From NCBI RefSeq assembly GCF_006385175.1, contig NZ_VFIY01000004.1, positions 186,001 to 250,000 on the forward strand: a DNA stretch of 64,000 nucleotides, written 5' to 3'. The DNA is from Emcibacter nanhaiensis. GTDB taxonomy: Bacteria > Pseudomonadota > Alphaproteobacteria > Sphingomonadales > Emcibacteraceae. The position numbers and the translations under genes are program-made. The notes under the pieces were generated by a model, which did no database searches, had not been told where the DNA came from, and saw only the letters and a list, made by a program, of their open reading frames with translations. Positions 17,974-27,333 of this stretch are shown here, in pieces; positions within the stretch are counted from its first letter, which is position 1; each line of letters begins with the position of its first letter.

Positions 17974-19215
17974 ATGTTTGCTTTTGGAAAAAAGAATGCA
18001 GGAGCCACCTCCCAGCAGGATAGTTCGCTGGCAAAGGAACTGGCGGAAACCAAAGAAAAACTCGCCCAGTATGAGAAAGCCTTTGCTGCTTTGAAGCAGC
18101 TTGGGCCGGAATTGCGCAAAGGCAATCTCGAAGCCAGGATTGTCGGTTGGCAGGACCATGGTGAGCTTTCCGCGACCATGGCCGATATCAATTATCTGCT
18201 TGATTTGTCCGATGCCTTCGTCCGGGAAGCCGGCGCCTCCCTCGAGGCGGCACAGGATGGCGCCTATTATCGCCAGTTCATGACCCGCGGCATGCGTGGC
18301 AGCTTTGGCCTCGGCGCCGAGGTCATCAATGCGGCCGGACTCAACATGGAGCAAATGGAAGAAAAGGCGTATTCCGAACGGGAGCGCCTCGCCAAGGAAT
18401 TCAATGATAATGTGATGCAGTCCCTGACCACCATCACTGAAGAGATTGGCAACCTGAGACGGATGTCAGACCTGCTCAACAATAATGCTTCCGAGACCCA
18501 GAGCATGGCCACCAGTGTCGCCGCTGCTTCCGAACAGACAACAATGAATGTCCAGACCGTTGCGGCTGCCGCAGAAGAACTGACCAAGTCGGTCGAGGAA
18601 ATCGCCCGTCAGGTGGCGACCTCTTCACAGAAATCAAATACTGCGGCTCAGGAAGCCATCGCGGCCAAGGACACCATTGATGCCCTGCAGAGTTCTTCAA
18701 CCTCGATTGGTGAAGTGGTCAAGATGATCAATGATATCGCCGGGCAGACCAATCTGCTGGCGCTGAACGCAACCATCGAGGCAGCACGGGCAGGGGAAGC
18801 CGGTAAAGGGTTTGCCGTGGTCGCCAATGAGGTGAAGTCCCTGGCAACCCAGACGTCCGACGCGACCGGCAATATTGCCGAGCAGGTGGGCACCATCCAG
18901 GAGAACGCCGGCTCTACGGTTGAGGTAGTGGATGGTATCGCCCAGAGTATTGCCCTGTTGAGTGAAATCGCTTCCAATATCGCTGCTTCGACCGACGAGC
19001 AGTCTGCCGCAACGCTCGAAATCAGCAAGAATATTCAGGAGGCCTCCCGCGGGACCCAGGATGTGACCGTCAATATTACCAGGGTCAGCGACACAGCTGT
19101 GAAAACCATGGAGAGTGCTACAAGGCTGGCGGAAGCCTCCAGCTTGATGGAAAGCCAGGCCACTCAGTTGCGTGACCAGGCGGATTCCTTCATGAAGGCC
19201 ATCCTCGCCCGCTAG
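17974..19215 (+). CDS. Soluble methyl-accepting chemotaxis protein
   Basis: The 413-residue protein has no membrane segment. Its first 130 residues form a coiled coil and HAMP-like helices ([32 protein letters not shown]). The C-terminal half is the chemoreceptor signalling hairpin with the conserved tip [20 protein letters not shown] at about residues 263-282, which contacts CheA and CheW. It lies 2 bases after the PAS gene and is probably co-translated. A cytoplasmic cluster or a complex with the PAS protein would be expected. No che genes are in the window. A terminator follows 31 bases after the stop. Confidence 0.95.
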   Translation: MFAFGKKNAGATSQQDSSLAKELAETKEKLAQYEKAFAALKQLGPELRKGNLEARIVGWQDHGELSATMADINYLLDLSDAFVREAGASLEAAQDGAYYRQFMTRGMRGSFGLGAEVINAAGLNMEQMEEKAYSERERLAKEFNDNVMQSLTTITEEIGNLRRMSDLLNNNASETQSMATSVAAASEQTTMNVQTVAAAAEELTKSVEEIARQVATSSQKSNTAAQEAIAAKDTIDALQSSSTSIGEVVKMINDIAGQTNLLALNATIEAARAGEAGKGFAVVANEVKSLATQTSDATGNIAEQVGTIQENAGSTVEVVDGIAQSIALLSEIASNIAASTDEQSAATLEISKNIQEASRGTQDVTVNITRVSDTAVKTMESATRLAEASSLMESQATQLRDQADSFMKAILAR

Positions 19216-19246
19216 TCGCTTAAAACGCCAGTCGAGAAAAAAACTG

Positions 19247-19275
19247 AAACCCGCCGGCTTGATCGGCGGGTTTTG
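19247..19275 (+). terminator. Intrinsic terminator of the chemoreceptor gene
   Basis: AAACCCGCCG at 19247-19256 pairs with CGGCGGGTTT at 19264-19273 around GCTTGAT, followed by further T. It ends 20 bases before the next start. Confidence 0.9.
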
Positions 19276-19293
19276 CTGTTCTACTGTGGCGGC

Positions 19294-20439
19294 ATGACAT
19301 CAACACTCGACATACACACCTCGTTTCCCGACGCGCCGGAATTTTATGAGGTCTACTGGAACAGAAAACCCTTTGTGGTCAAGGGCGGCGTCGAGGCTGG
19401 GCTTGCCGCGGAACTGATCGAACCCGACGAACTGGCCGGCCTGTCCCTCGAAGAAGAGGTGAGATCGCGCCTGGTGACAGGACCCGTTGGGGGCTGGGCC
19501 TGCAGGCACGGTCCGTTTGAAGAAGGGGATTTCGCCGGTCTGGGGGAGCAGGGATGGAATCTCCTGGTGCACAATGTGGAACATTTTCATCCGCCGGTGG
19601 CCCGGCTTCTGCCACTGTTTAATTTCTCTCCCCGCTGGTTGCTGGATGACATCATGATCAGCTATTCGGTGCCCGGCGGTACTGTCGGGCCGCATATCGA
19701 CAGCTATCACGTTTTTCTGGTTCAGGGGCAGGGGCGTCGCCGCTGGAAGGTGGGAGCGGCCGCCCTGAAGGAGGAACGCTACATCCCAGGTATTGACCTC
19801 AGGGTTCTGAGGGATGACTTTGACGGGACCTCGGTCGATGTCGGGCCGGGAGATGTGATTTACATACCGCCGCGCGTGCCCCATGAGGGGATCACCCTGG
19901 AGAGCGCCCTGACGTATTCTGTCGGTTTTCTCGGCCCGTCGGTGCCGGAACTTTTCATGGCTTATGGCCAGTATCTGGAGGAACGGGGCGAGACAGAAGC
20001 AAGATATCTCGGCGACGGCCTTACCGAACAGAACGGCGGTTTTGCGGCCGGGCCTGAGGTCACGGGCGGTATTCGACAGTTGATGAAACAGGGACTGGAG
20101 GGACAGACATTCACAGACTGGCTTGTTTCCTATTTTTCCACCAGTCCCGTTGAAGACGAGATATATCAGGAACCCAGTCCCGACATTCGGGAATTTCTGA
20201 CGGAAGGGACGCTATCCCGGCCGGAACAGGAGAAGATTGTCATATCCCCTTCCGCAAACGGCGACATGCTGGTGGGCTATCGGGGGGAGTGCTACCGGGT
20301 TGCCGGGAGCAATGAGCCGCTGCTGCGCAAAATCGAATCCGGAGAAATTATTTCCGCTTCTGATCTGGAAAACCTGTTCGACGGGGATGAATTGCCTTCG
20401 CTTTTGAAAAATATTTTGCTTGCCTCCAGTCCGGAATAA
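19294..20439 (+). CDS. roxA: Cupin/JmjC-type ribosomal oxygenase (RoxA/YcfD-like, L16 arginine hydroxylase family)
   Basis: The 381-residue protein resembles the Fe(II)/2-oxoglutarate oxygenase YcfD. The strand LDDIMISYSVPGGTVGPHIDSY contains the iron ligands His134 and Asp136, and IYIPPRVPHEG the third ligand His197; FLVQGQGRRRWKVG is the 2-oxoglutarate strand seen in this group. The family length and the C-terminal helical part agree. Known members hydroxylate an arginine of ribosomal protein L16 in the cytosol. ATG 19294 is preferred, although its ribosome site is poor; upstream starts fall within the terminator. Confidence 0.88.
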   Translation: MTSTLDIHTSFPDAPEFYEVYWNRKPFVVKGGVEAGLAAELIEPDELAGLSLEEEVRSRLVTGPVGGWACRHGPFEEGDFAGLGEQGWNLLVHNVEHFHPPVARLLPLFNFSPRWLLDDIMISYSVPGGTVGPHIDSYHVFLVQGQGRRRWKVGAAALKEERYIPGIDLRVLRDDFDGTSVDVGPGDVIYIPPRVPHEGITLESALTYSVGFLGPSVPELFMAYGQYLEERGETEARYLGDGLTEQNGGFAAGPEVTGGIRQLMKQGLEGQTFTDWLVSYFSTSPVEDEIYQEPSPDIREFLTEGTLSRPEQEKIVISPSANGDMLVGYRGECYRVAGSNEPLLRKIESGEIISASDLENLFDGDELPSLLKNILLASSPE

Positions 20440-20456
20440 ACCTTCCGCATTTTGCC

Positions 20457-20483
20457 AACAGCCTGTCATTTCTGGCTTTTTTT
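20457..20483 (+). terminator. Weak intrinsic terminator after roxA
   Basis: AGCC at 20460-20463 pairs with GGCT at 20474-20477, with one or two more A-T pairs outside, and is followed by seven T. The stem is short, so termination may be partial. Confidence 0.4.
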
Positions 20484-20650
20484 GCGACTGCTTTTTCAGT
20501 CGAATATGCGCACTTCCTTAGGAAAGATGTTCACTTTTTGTTTACCATAATTGTTAGGTTTTTATTAATTTTGTAGACATTATTTTAAAAGCCGGGGTGT
20601 CCGAATTAGATAAAATTTTATATATTTATCAGTGGGTTGTAAGGTTCTAG

Positions 20651-21997
20651 ATGGCGCAGGGCAAGCGATCGGTATTTGACAGGTTCAAATCAGGGAACGG
20701 GGGGCAAAAGCTGGCTCCGCCGAAAAGCAGGCCGCTGCGTTCCCTGTCCTCGGGCGATGACGGAAGTTCCTCGGTCAAACCCATCACCAACAGCAAACTC
20801 GAGAGCTTTCTGGAAAAGGATGACATCGCCCTGAGCGGGCGCGCCCAGTTGATCAGCATGCTGTCGATGAAGGAAAAAGTCGGTGACAGCTGGAACAGTG
20901 TAAAGGGGCGTATTGCTTCCGCTTTCGAAAGCTCTCTGGAAAGTTCCTGCAGTCCCAATGACAATTTGTTCAAGCGATCCGATGAAGAATATATAGCTAT
21001 TTTTTCGTCCCAGACAGCCGAGAACAAAAGCCCCGACGACCTGAGCAACATTTGCCGCAACCTGATGGTCGAAGTCGCCCGCAAATTCCTTGGCGAAATC
21101 GAGCCGGATCCCGATATCGCCCGAACCATCTATGGTTTCAAGGATGGAAAATTTCTCTTCGACCGTGAAGTCAGGGAAGGGCCGGACAGGAAAAAAGCCG
21201 GGTCGGCAGCCAAACCGGAGGAACAAAAATCCTCGGTCAATGACCTGTTCGTCAGCAATGAACGTTTTGATCTTCTGTACCGGCCCAACTGGAGTGTCAG
21301 TCACGAAACCATTACGACTTATTCGGTTCATGCCAGCGCCCACGACGCCCAGGACAATGTGCGTTACGACTATAATGTTCTGAAGGACAAGACTGCGCTC
21401 GAGTGTCTGATTGGTCTCGACTGGCTGCTGCTGTCCGACTCCATAGAAATTATGGAGGGACTTTATATCAACAATTTCAGAACCGTTTATGCCATCCCGG
21501 TCCATTACGAAACCGTGTTCAGTCCGGAACGCATCAAGGGATATCTGCTGCGCTGTAAGAAGATTCCGGAAGAGCTGAGGAAATATGTGATTTTTAACCT
21601 CACCGGCATTCCTGACGGCGTACCCGTTACAAAACTGCAGATGATTATTTCATCCCTGAAACCCTATTGCAACTCGGTGCAGCTTGAATGTGCCTCGTTG
21701 CCCAGAGACTGTTCAAAACTTGTCATGCCCGGGTTGCGGTACCTCAAATATCGTCTGCCGGATAAGGTGCCGTCCGATAAAAGTTACTGGGTGAAGATGG
21801 CGGAATTTGCCATTTCCTGCAAAAAGAACAAGCTGCTGAGTGTCATCACCAATGTCAATTCGGTCGAACACCTGATGATTACCCGGGAGATAGGTGTAAA
21901 TTTCCTCAGCGGTGATATAATAGGGAATTATTGCGAGATTCCCGAGCATATGCAGAAGATCAAGTGGCAGGAACTCGTCAATAAGGCAGAGTTCTAA
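20651..21997 (+). CDS. Degenerate GGDEF-EAL protein, copy 2 (no catalytic motifs)
   Basis: The 448-residue protein is a paralogue of the product at 15699, with the same order and similar lengths. RAQLISMLSMKEKVGDSW and FKRSDEEYIAIFSSQ stand where a GGDEF domain would have its helix and its GGDEF loop, and NLMVEVARKFLGEIEP follows. The EAL-like half begins DLLYRPNWSVSHETITTYSV near residue 215, contains ECASLPRDCSKLV, and ends TREIGVNFLSGDIIG. Neither GGDEF nor EAL nor DDFGTG residues remain. The two copies have diverged widely, so the duplication is old and both look maintained. ATG 20651 lacks a clear ribosome site. A non-catalytic receptor or scaffold role is an inference. Confidence 0.7.
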   Translation: MAQGKRSVFDRFKSGNGGQKLAPPKSRPLRSLSSGDDGSSSVKPITNSKLESFLEKDDIALSGRAQLISMLSMKEKVGDSWNSVKGRIASAFESSLESSCSPNDNLFKRSDEEYIAIFSSQTAENKSPDDLSNICRNLMVEVARKFLGEIEPDPDIARTIYGFKDGKFLFDREVREGPDRKKAGSAAKPEEQKSSVNDLFVSNERFDLLYRPNWSVSHETITTYSVHASAHDAQDNVRYDYNVLKDKTALECLIGLDWLLLSDSIEIMEGLYINNFRTVYAIPVHYETVFSPERIKGYLLRCKKIPEELRKYVIFNLTGIPDGVPVTKLQMIISSLKPYCNSVQLECASLPRDCSKLVMPGLRYLKYRLPDKVPSDKSYWVKMAEFAISCKKNKLLSVITNVNSVEHLMITREIGVNFLSGDIIGNYCEIPEHMQKIKWQELVNKAEF

Positions 21998-22132
21998 ATC
22001 GAATATTATTCGGATTAATAAGTAAATACAGAATAATATTTGTCATAATATCTCTTGAAAACCATAATATTTCGGTTTAGACAGGGCTGCGAAAGATTCA
22101 TACCAATCTGCGGAGCAAAGGATTAGATCGAA

Positions 22133-23263
22133 ATGAGCGAGTCAGCAAAGAAAATCAGAGCCGGAATTCTGGGGGCAAGTGGATATACAGGCGCTGAGCT
22201 GGTTCGCCTGTTGGCACTGCATCCCCATGTCGAGATCGTCCTTCTGACTGCCGACCGCAAAGCCGGTCAGCCTATCGCTGATGTTTTCCCCCATCTGGCG
22301 ACGACGGATTTGCCGGATCTGATGGCGGTTGATGAGGTGGAATGGCCGGGCCTCGAACTGGATGTGGTCTTTTGCGCGCTGCCCCATGCCACTTCGCAGG
22401 AAATTATCAAGGGCATTCTTCATGCCACCGGCCACGGATTCATTGACGAAATGATTATTGAATCGCCGTCGGATTATGCCAATGCCATCCATGGCTCGGT
22501 CAAGGTGATCGACCTGTCAGCCGATTTCCGGCTTCGGGATCAGGATGTGTATCAGAAATGGTACGGGGATGAGCACCGGGCGCCCGAACTTCAGAAAGAG
22601 GCCGTCTATGGCCTGACCGAGCTCAACCGGGAAGATATCACCCGGGCGCGGCTGGTGGCCTGTCCCGGATGCTATCCCACGGCGGCGTTGCTGACCTTGG
22701 TGCCGCTGCTGCAGTCCAGGGTTATTGCCAAGGGCAATATCATTATTGACGCCAAATCCGGCGTCAGCGGTGCCGGGCGGTCCCTCAAGGAGGCAAACCT
22801 GTTCACGGAAGTCTCCGAAGCCATGCACCCCTACGGCATTGCCGCCCATCGGCATTCGCCGGAGATCGAACAGGAACTGACCAAGGCGCTTGGTGAGCAG
22901 GTCTACGTTACCTTCACGCCGCACCTGGTGCCCATGAACCGGGGCGAACTGGAAACCATCTATGTGCAGTATGCAGACGGCAAAACGGTCGCTGATCTGC
23001 GCGCGGTGCTGGAAGAACAATATGCCGATGATCCGTTTGTCACGGTGGCGCCGGAAGGCGTAGTGCCCGCCACGCGCCAGGTGCGGGGCTCCAATCATTG
23101 CGTGATCAATGTGTTCGAGGACCGGGTCCCCGGCCGGGCGATCCTGGTGGTGGTCATAGACAATCTGGTCAAGGGCTCTTCCGGACAGGCCATTCAGAAT
23201 ATGAACCTGATGTTCGGTCTGGAGGAAACATTGTCGCTGGAACAGTTGCCACTGTTCCCCTAA
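22133..23263 (+). CDS. argC: N-acetyl-gamma-glutamyl-phosphate reductase
   Basis: The 376-residue enzyme has the NADP-binding start AGILGASGYTGAELVRLL at residues 10-27, the catalytic Cys180 in VACPGCYPTAA, and KSGVSGAGR and AAHRHSPEIEQ in the second domain. It reduces N-acetylglutamyl phosphate to the semialdehyde, third step of arginine synthesis. It is about 25 residues longer than usual because of an insertion at about residues 97-121 (ATGHGFIDEMIIES and following) between the ALPHATSQEI helix and the VKVIDLSADFRL strand. A gamma-carbonic anhydrase gene starts 25 bases downstream. Confidence 0.95.
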   Translation: MSESAKKIRAGILGASGYTGAELVRLLALHPHVEIVLLTADRKAGQPIADVFPHLATTDLPDLMAVDEVEWPGLELDVVFCALPHATSQEIIKGILHATGHGFIDEMIIESPSDYANAIHGSVKVIDLSADFRLRDQDVYQKWYGDEHRAPELQKEAVYGLTELNREDITRARLVACPGCYPTAALLTLVPLLQSRVIAKGNIIIDAKSGVSGAGRSLKEANLFTEVSEAMHPYGIAAHRHSPEIEQELTKALGEQVYVTFTPHLVPMNRGELETIYVQYADGKTVADLRAVLEEQYADDPFVTVAPEGVVPATRQVRGSNHCVINVFEDRVPGRAILVVVIDNLVKGSSGQAIQNMNLMFGLEETLSLEQLPLFP

Positions 23264-23288
23264 TTTTCCCGATAAAGAAGGAGGCCGT

Positions 23289-23840
23289 ATGTCAGAGAAA
23301 CAGAGCCGCCGCGTGAATGGCGGAGGAAAGATTTATCCTTACCGTGGGGTCTGGCCGACCATTCATGAAACCGCCTTCATCGCGCCGGGCGCGCGGATAA
23401 TCGGTGACGTGCATATCGGCGCCGGCAGCAGCATCTGGTTCAACTGCGTGCTGCGCGGTGACGTGAACAAAATCCGCATTGGCTGCAACAGCAATATCCA
23501 GGACGGTTCCGTGGTCCATGTGGAAGGCGGCGGGGCAGAGACAGTGATCGGCGACGATGTTCTGGTCGGACACCTGGCCCTGGTGCATGGAACAACCATC
23601 GAGGACGGTGGCTTTGTCGGCATGAAAGCTGTGACCATGGATGGCTGTCATATCGGCGCCCAGGGCATGCTGGGGGCAGGGGCTCTGCTCAGCCCGGGCA
23701 AGAAAATCGGCCCCGGTGAATTGTGGCTCGGTCAGCCGGCGCGTCATATACGCGATATGAGCGAAGAAATGAAAGCCGGCCTCAGGGACGGTACGGATCA
23801 CTACAAGCAGCTGGCCCAGGAGTATCTGGAAGACTACTGA
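23289..23840 (+). CDS. Gamma-carbonic anhydrase family protein (hexapeptide repeat)
   Basis: The 183-residue protein is a left-handed beta-helix trimer protein of the gamma-carbonic anhydrase/PaaY/YrdA group. Hexapeptide repeats run from about residue 35 to 140. The metal-ligand histidines fall in GSVVHV (near residue 79), VGHLALVHG (near 96 and 101), and the Arg/Gln pair in LRGDVNKIRIG and NIQDG is present. GGAGG before ATG 23289 supports the start. It may be an active carbonic anhydrase or an inactive scaffold; sequence alone does not decide. It probably shares a transcript with argC. Confidence 0.9.
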   Translation: MSEKQSRRVNGGGKIYPYRGVWPTIHETAFIAPGARIIGDVHIGAGSSIWFNCVLRGDVNKIRIGCNSNIQDGSVVHVEGGGAETVIGDDVLVGHLALVHGTTIEDGGFVGMKAVTMDGCHIGAQGMLGAGALLSPGKKIGPGELWLGQPARHIRDMSEEMKAGLRDGTDHYKQLAQEYLEDY

Positions 23841-23842
23841 GG

Positions 23843-24904
23843 TCAGACTTCAAAAACGTGCCGGAACGGAACTTCGCAGCGGGGCAGGCCGCTCATGCTC
23901 GGCTCGATATTCATTTCGATCATGGTCGGCCCCTTGTCGCTGACGGCGATGTCCAGACCCAGAAATCGGGTTTCCGGCATATAAGAAATGGCTTTGATGC
24001 CAAGCTCCCGGATTTCCTGCCACATGGGGATCTGGAAGCCAAGGATCTTCTCGCCACTGTCAGGGTGATGCGTGATTTCTGTCATGGCCGGGCTGCTCTG
24101 GTGAAGGAATTCCACAATACCGGTCTCGGGATTGATATTGCCGCTGACGCCGCCGGCTTCCGTATTATCCACCAGGGATCCCGCCCGGCCAATGCGAATT
24201 CTCGTGCCCAGGATTATGATATCCCCGGCCTTGTTTTCATAGATATACATGCGGATGGTGTTGACGCTGGTCGGATTGAGCTGCGACATGATCGGGTGCT
24301 GGGTCAAATATTCCTCCATCACCCAGCCGTCGGGATTTTCCTCTGCCAGCTGGTCATAGACTTCCCGTGCAGGATGGCTTTCATCGCTGGAAAGTTTTCT
24401 CAGGGTAATCTGTTCGCCGTCCAGGGAAATTTCACAGGCCTTGAAGCCGCTGCCGCCGTAGCCGACGATCTTTTTGATGCAGATCCTCTCGCCAACCATG
24501 GGGAGGAGAAAACGTTCGAAGTCCTCCGGGGTGGAGAGGGGGTGCCCGCCGGCGGTTTGGCCGTGCCTGGCATGGAAGGTGCCGAGATAGGCTGGCGTCG
24601 GCAGGTGGAAATGATTGAAATAGGCCTTTTCAAATGACTTATACTGGGAAACGCCGTGGTATTTGCCGCGATTGAGCTGATAAATCAGGTCCCGATATTT
24701 GGCGGGTGACGTGAAACCTGTCTTATAGTTCCAGCTCAGGCCCCGCCGCCACATGCGGGCATGATGATAGGTGGCATAGTTAATTCCGGTGGTCAGCCGC
24801 AGCCAGGCCATTTCCACTATCTGCCGCGCTACGGAAGCATGTCCTTCGTCAGCCCTGACACTACAGAGATCATATACATATTTGAATTTATTATCATTTT
24901 TCAT
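23843..24904 (-). CDS. ATP-grasp protein of the sugar-transfer-associated type, copy 2
   Basis: The 353-residue protein resembles the ATPgrasp_ST family. After an N-terminal helical part (residues 1 to about 110) come the ATP lysine and glycine-rich loop ICIKKIVGYGGSGFKACEI (about 133-151), SVNTIRMYIYENKAGDIIILGTRIRIG (about 220-246), and the metal-binding LGLDIAVSDKGPTMIEMNIEP near the C-terminus. These motifs look intact, so it should activate a carboxylate with ATP and join it to an amine or other nucleophile. It is the last gene of a four-gene minus-strand cluster, 6 bases after its paralogue, which is similar along the whole length. Its stop is 2 bases from the convergent carbonic anhydrase stop. 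Substrate unknown. Confidence 0.82.
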   Translation of the reverse strand: MKNDNKFKYVYDLCSVRADEGHASVARQIVEMAWLRLTTGINYATYHHARMWRRGLSWNYKTGFTSPAKYRDLIYQLNRGKYHGVSQYKSFEKAYFNHFHLPTPAYLGTFHARHGQTAGGHPLSTPEDFERFLLPMVGERICIKKIVGYGGSGFKACEISLDGEQITLRKLSSDESHPAREVYDQLAEENPDGWVMEEYLTQHPIMSQLNPTSVNTIRMYIYENKAGDIIILGTRIRIGRAGSLVDNTEAGGVSGNINPETGIVEFLHQSSPAMTEITHHPDSGEKILGFQIPMWQEIRELGIKAISYMPETRFLGLDIAVSDKGPTMIEMNIEPSMSGLPRCEVPFRHVFEV

Positions 24905-24910
24905 GCTTGA

Positions 24911-25969
24911 TCACGTTTTGAAGATGTGCCGGATTGGCGTCTCCGCAGTTGAAAGCCCATTCATGCTTGGTTCGATGTTCATCTCAATCATCACAGGCCC
25001 TTCTTCCGTGATGGCGATATCCAGTCCAAGGAACCTTGTTTTCGGCATATGGCTCAATGCATTTGCTCCCAGTTCCTTGGCTTCTTCCCAGAAGGGTACT
25101 TTGTAGCCTACAACCTGTTCCTTGCTGTCTGGGTGATGGGAAAGTGTATTCATAATAGGTGAATAGTGATAGGCCAGTTCGACAATGCCTGTCTCAATAT
25201 TCACATTGCAGCTGATGCCGCCAAGCTCGTTATTGTCCACCAAGGAACCGGCTGCACCGACCCGAAGCCGGGTGCCCAGAATGTGAATTTCGCCTTTTTC
25301 ATCCTGAAATACATGCATGCGCAGGGTGTTGACGCTGGATGCATTGAGCCTGGACAACTCCGGATGCTGGACAAGATAATCTTCGATAAGCCAGCCGTCG
25401 GGCTCTTTGACAAGTTCATAATATAGGTCGGCTGTTGTGCTTTGTGTTTCCGTGCCTGGTTTTTGCAGTGTTGTCCCGTTGTCGCTCGGCGTAATTTTAA
25501 ACGCCATGAAACCCCGGCCTCCATGTCCTTCGACTTTCTTGAAGCAGACGGTTTTTCCAGGATTTTCTGAAAAAAGTCTTTCGAGGTCTTCCTGGCTGCA
25601 GAGGGAGGTTCCCACGGGTGTCTTTCCGTTTTTCTCGTGGAAAAATCCCAGGTAGTCAGGCGTTTGCAGGCCAAAAAGACTAAAATAGGCTTTTTCCAGA
25701 GGTTTGTATTGGGAAACGCCATGGAACTTGCGATCATTCAGGCGCAATATCTCTTTTTTATAAAAGTCCTGGGACATAAAGCCGGTTTTGTATTCCCAGC
25801 TTACATCTTTGCGCCACATGCGAGCATAGTGATAGGTGGCATAACTGATCCCAGTTGTCATACGCAGATACATCATTTCCATGATCTGCCTTAGAACTGA
25901 GGCGTGGCCTTTGTCGGCCTTGTCCTTGCAGAGGTCGTAGACATATTTCACTTTTGATAAATTAGCCAT
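24911..25969 (-). CDS. ATP-grasp protein of the sugar-transfer-associated type, copy 1
   Basis: This 352-residue protein aligns with the next gene almost without gaps: both begin with YVYDLC and the GHASVxRQIxEM helix, share WxYKTGF and the (F/Y)HGVSQYK segment, then the ATP-binding CFKKVEGHGGRGFMAFKI, NTLRMHVFQDEKGEIHILGTRLRVG and the C-terminal LGLDIAITEEGPVMIEMNIEPSM. The catalytic residues are kept in both copies, which argues for two substrates or two steps instead of decay. The gene starts 20 bases after the second PP-loop gene. Base composition is visibly more A+T rich than the flanking housekeeping genes, which hints at acquisition. The product and role are unknown. Confidence 0.82.
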   Translation of the reverse strand: MANLSKVKYVYDLCKDKADKGHASVLRQIMEMMYLRMTTGISYATYHYARMWRKDVSWEYKTGFMSQDFYKKEILRLNDRKFHGVSQYKPLEKAYFSLFGLQTPDYLGFFHEKNGKTPVGTSLCSQEDLERLFSENPGKTVCFKKVEGHGGRGFMAFKITPSDNGTTLQKPGTETQSTTADLYYELVKEPDGWLIEDYLVQHPELSRLNASSVNTLRMHVFQDEKGEIHILGTRLRVGAAGSLVDNNELGGISCNVNIETGIVELAYHYSPIMNTLSHHPDSKEQVVGYKVPFWEEAKELGANALSHMPKTRFLGLDIAITEEGPVMIEMNIEPSMNGLSTAETPIRHIFKT

Positions 25970-25989
25970 GTGCTATCCGTTTGATATTA

Positions 25990-27186
25990 TTATTGCAGAT
26001 TTGATTTCAGAGGACGGTGCCCGGTTCTGTAGCGCTCCCACGCGCCTTTCTTATTGAACATCCTGTGCAATTTCCAGCCCCAGCCGCCGGTAATAGCTTT
26101 TACAAGATTGGTGAGGGCGTTTTTCACAATATAGTTCCGGCGGAGCTTTTTAAGCGCTTTCTCGAGGTCGACTGCATTGTGCCGGTGGGCAAAATAGATC
26201 AGGTCCTCGGTAAAGGGCAGGGTGCCTTCGGATGTTGGTTTCAGGTAATTTATATCGGCATGAGTTTTGAACGCCGGGAGGTTGGCGGAGTGTTTGCCCA
26301 GCACATCAAGCGCCACGGAGGTGCGGACACATTTCGGACAGTTGCCGCAATTGCTCCCGGAGGAGCGCCAGCACACCTGTAACTGATCCAGAAGTTCCTG
26401 GGACTGTGCCACATATTCCGTTTTCTGGCTTCTGGTTGCTTCAAGGCCGTCATGGATGATTTGTGTGCTTTCCGTACTCCACAATATATCCAGCAACGGA
26501 TGAGAACCCCACGGAAACATCGCATTATAGGGGAAGGTCGACGGAATATATAACCGTTCGGCGCCGAGCGTGACGGCCGTGCAACACAGTATGGCGCCGT
26601 GAACCGGAATGAACGGAATCCACCGGTTCTCAAGAAACGCCCTGCCGTTATTGTCGACAGGCACCAGTTTCTTGCCTTCCTTGTCTGCAAACTCCTGCCG
26701 ATTCCGGATATTCTGCTGCCAGCCATCCTCGTCTCTAAAGTTGTCAAATCCCTTGATCAGTATCAGGTGCGTGATCTGGTCCCGGTATTTGGCGTAGGTA
26801 TAGGTGCTGTCGATGCCGCCTGAATAACAGCAATAGACATCATCGGAAGTGTTGCTTGTTTTTTCCGTGCTTGCCACCAGTTGGACCTTGCTGAGGTCGC
26901 TGTTCCAGCTGCAGTAGATATTCTGGATTTCTTCAAAATGAGCGAGGATTTTTTCGGAGACGGGATACTCCGGATCCACCACGATCGGGCACCCCTGCAA
27001 CATGGCCTCAAAGATGCAAAAGGGAATGAAAATTTCCGGTCGGGCCTTGATGTCAATGTCCAATGGAAAACGGAACCAGACATGCTCACCGTCCAAAGTC
27101 GCGGACAGTTCCTGATAGTCCGGGTGTTTTGACAGGGTAACATCAGAAATTCTGATTTCTTTTTTCTGCGGAGCGGCGCCCGACAT
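25990..27186 (-). CDS. QueC-like PP-loop ATPase with zinc site, copy 2
   Basis: The 398-residue protein has SGGIDS at residues 122-127, the pyrophosphate loop of N-type ATP pyrophosphatases, after a roughly 115-residue N-terminal domain of unknown type (YQELSATLDGEHVWFRFPLD). The cysteines C272, C280, C283 and C286 in VCWRSSGSNCGNCPKCVRT have the C-x7-CGxC-x2-C spacing of the QueC zinc site. QueC itself is only about 230 residues. Such enzymes adenylate a carbonyl or carboxylate and then add ammonia or sulfur. It is 147 bases after its paralogue and 20 before the first ATP-grasp gene. GAGGAA and GGGAAC precede the ATG. Function not known. Confidence 0.8.
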   Translation of the reverse strand: MSGAAPQKKEIRISDVTLSKHPDYQELSATLDGEHVWFRFPLDIDIKARPEIFIPFCIFEAMLQGCPIVVDPEYPVSEKILAHFEEIQNIYCSWNSDLSKVQLVASTEKTSNTSDDVYCCYSGGIDSTYTYAKYRDQITHLILIKGFDNFRDEDGWQQNIRNRQEFADKEGKKLVPVDNNGRAFLENRWIPFIPVHGAILCCTAVTLGAERLYIPSTFPYNAMFPWGSHPLLDILWSTESTQIIHDGLEATRSQKTEYVAQSQELLDQLQVCWRSSGSNCGNCPKCVRTSVALDVLGKHSANLPAFKTHADINYLKPTSEGTLPFTEDLIYFAHRHNAVDLEKALKKLRRNYIVKNALTNLVKAITGGWGWKLHRMFNKKGAWERYRTGHRPLKSNLQ

Positions 27187-27333
27187 GTTCCCGATTCCTC
27201 AATCTGCTTCTGGCTATGCCTTTATATTCTGCTTTTATTTCGAAGATATTAGACACAATAGGTTTATTATTTCTCAACAAACAGGTAAAAGTCCGTGAGG
27301 TGCGCGGGATCTTTTTCCCGGCAATCCGCTTTA

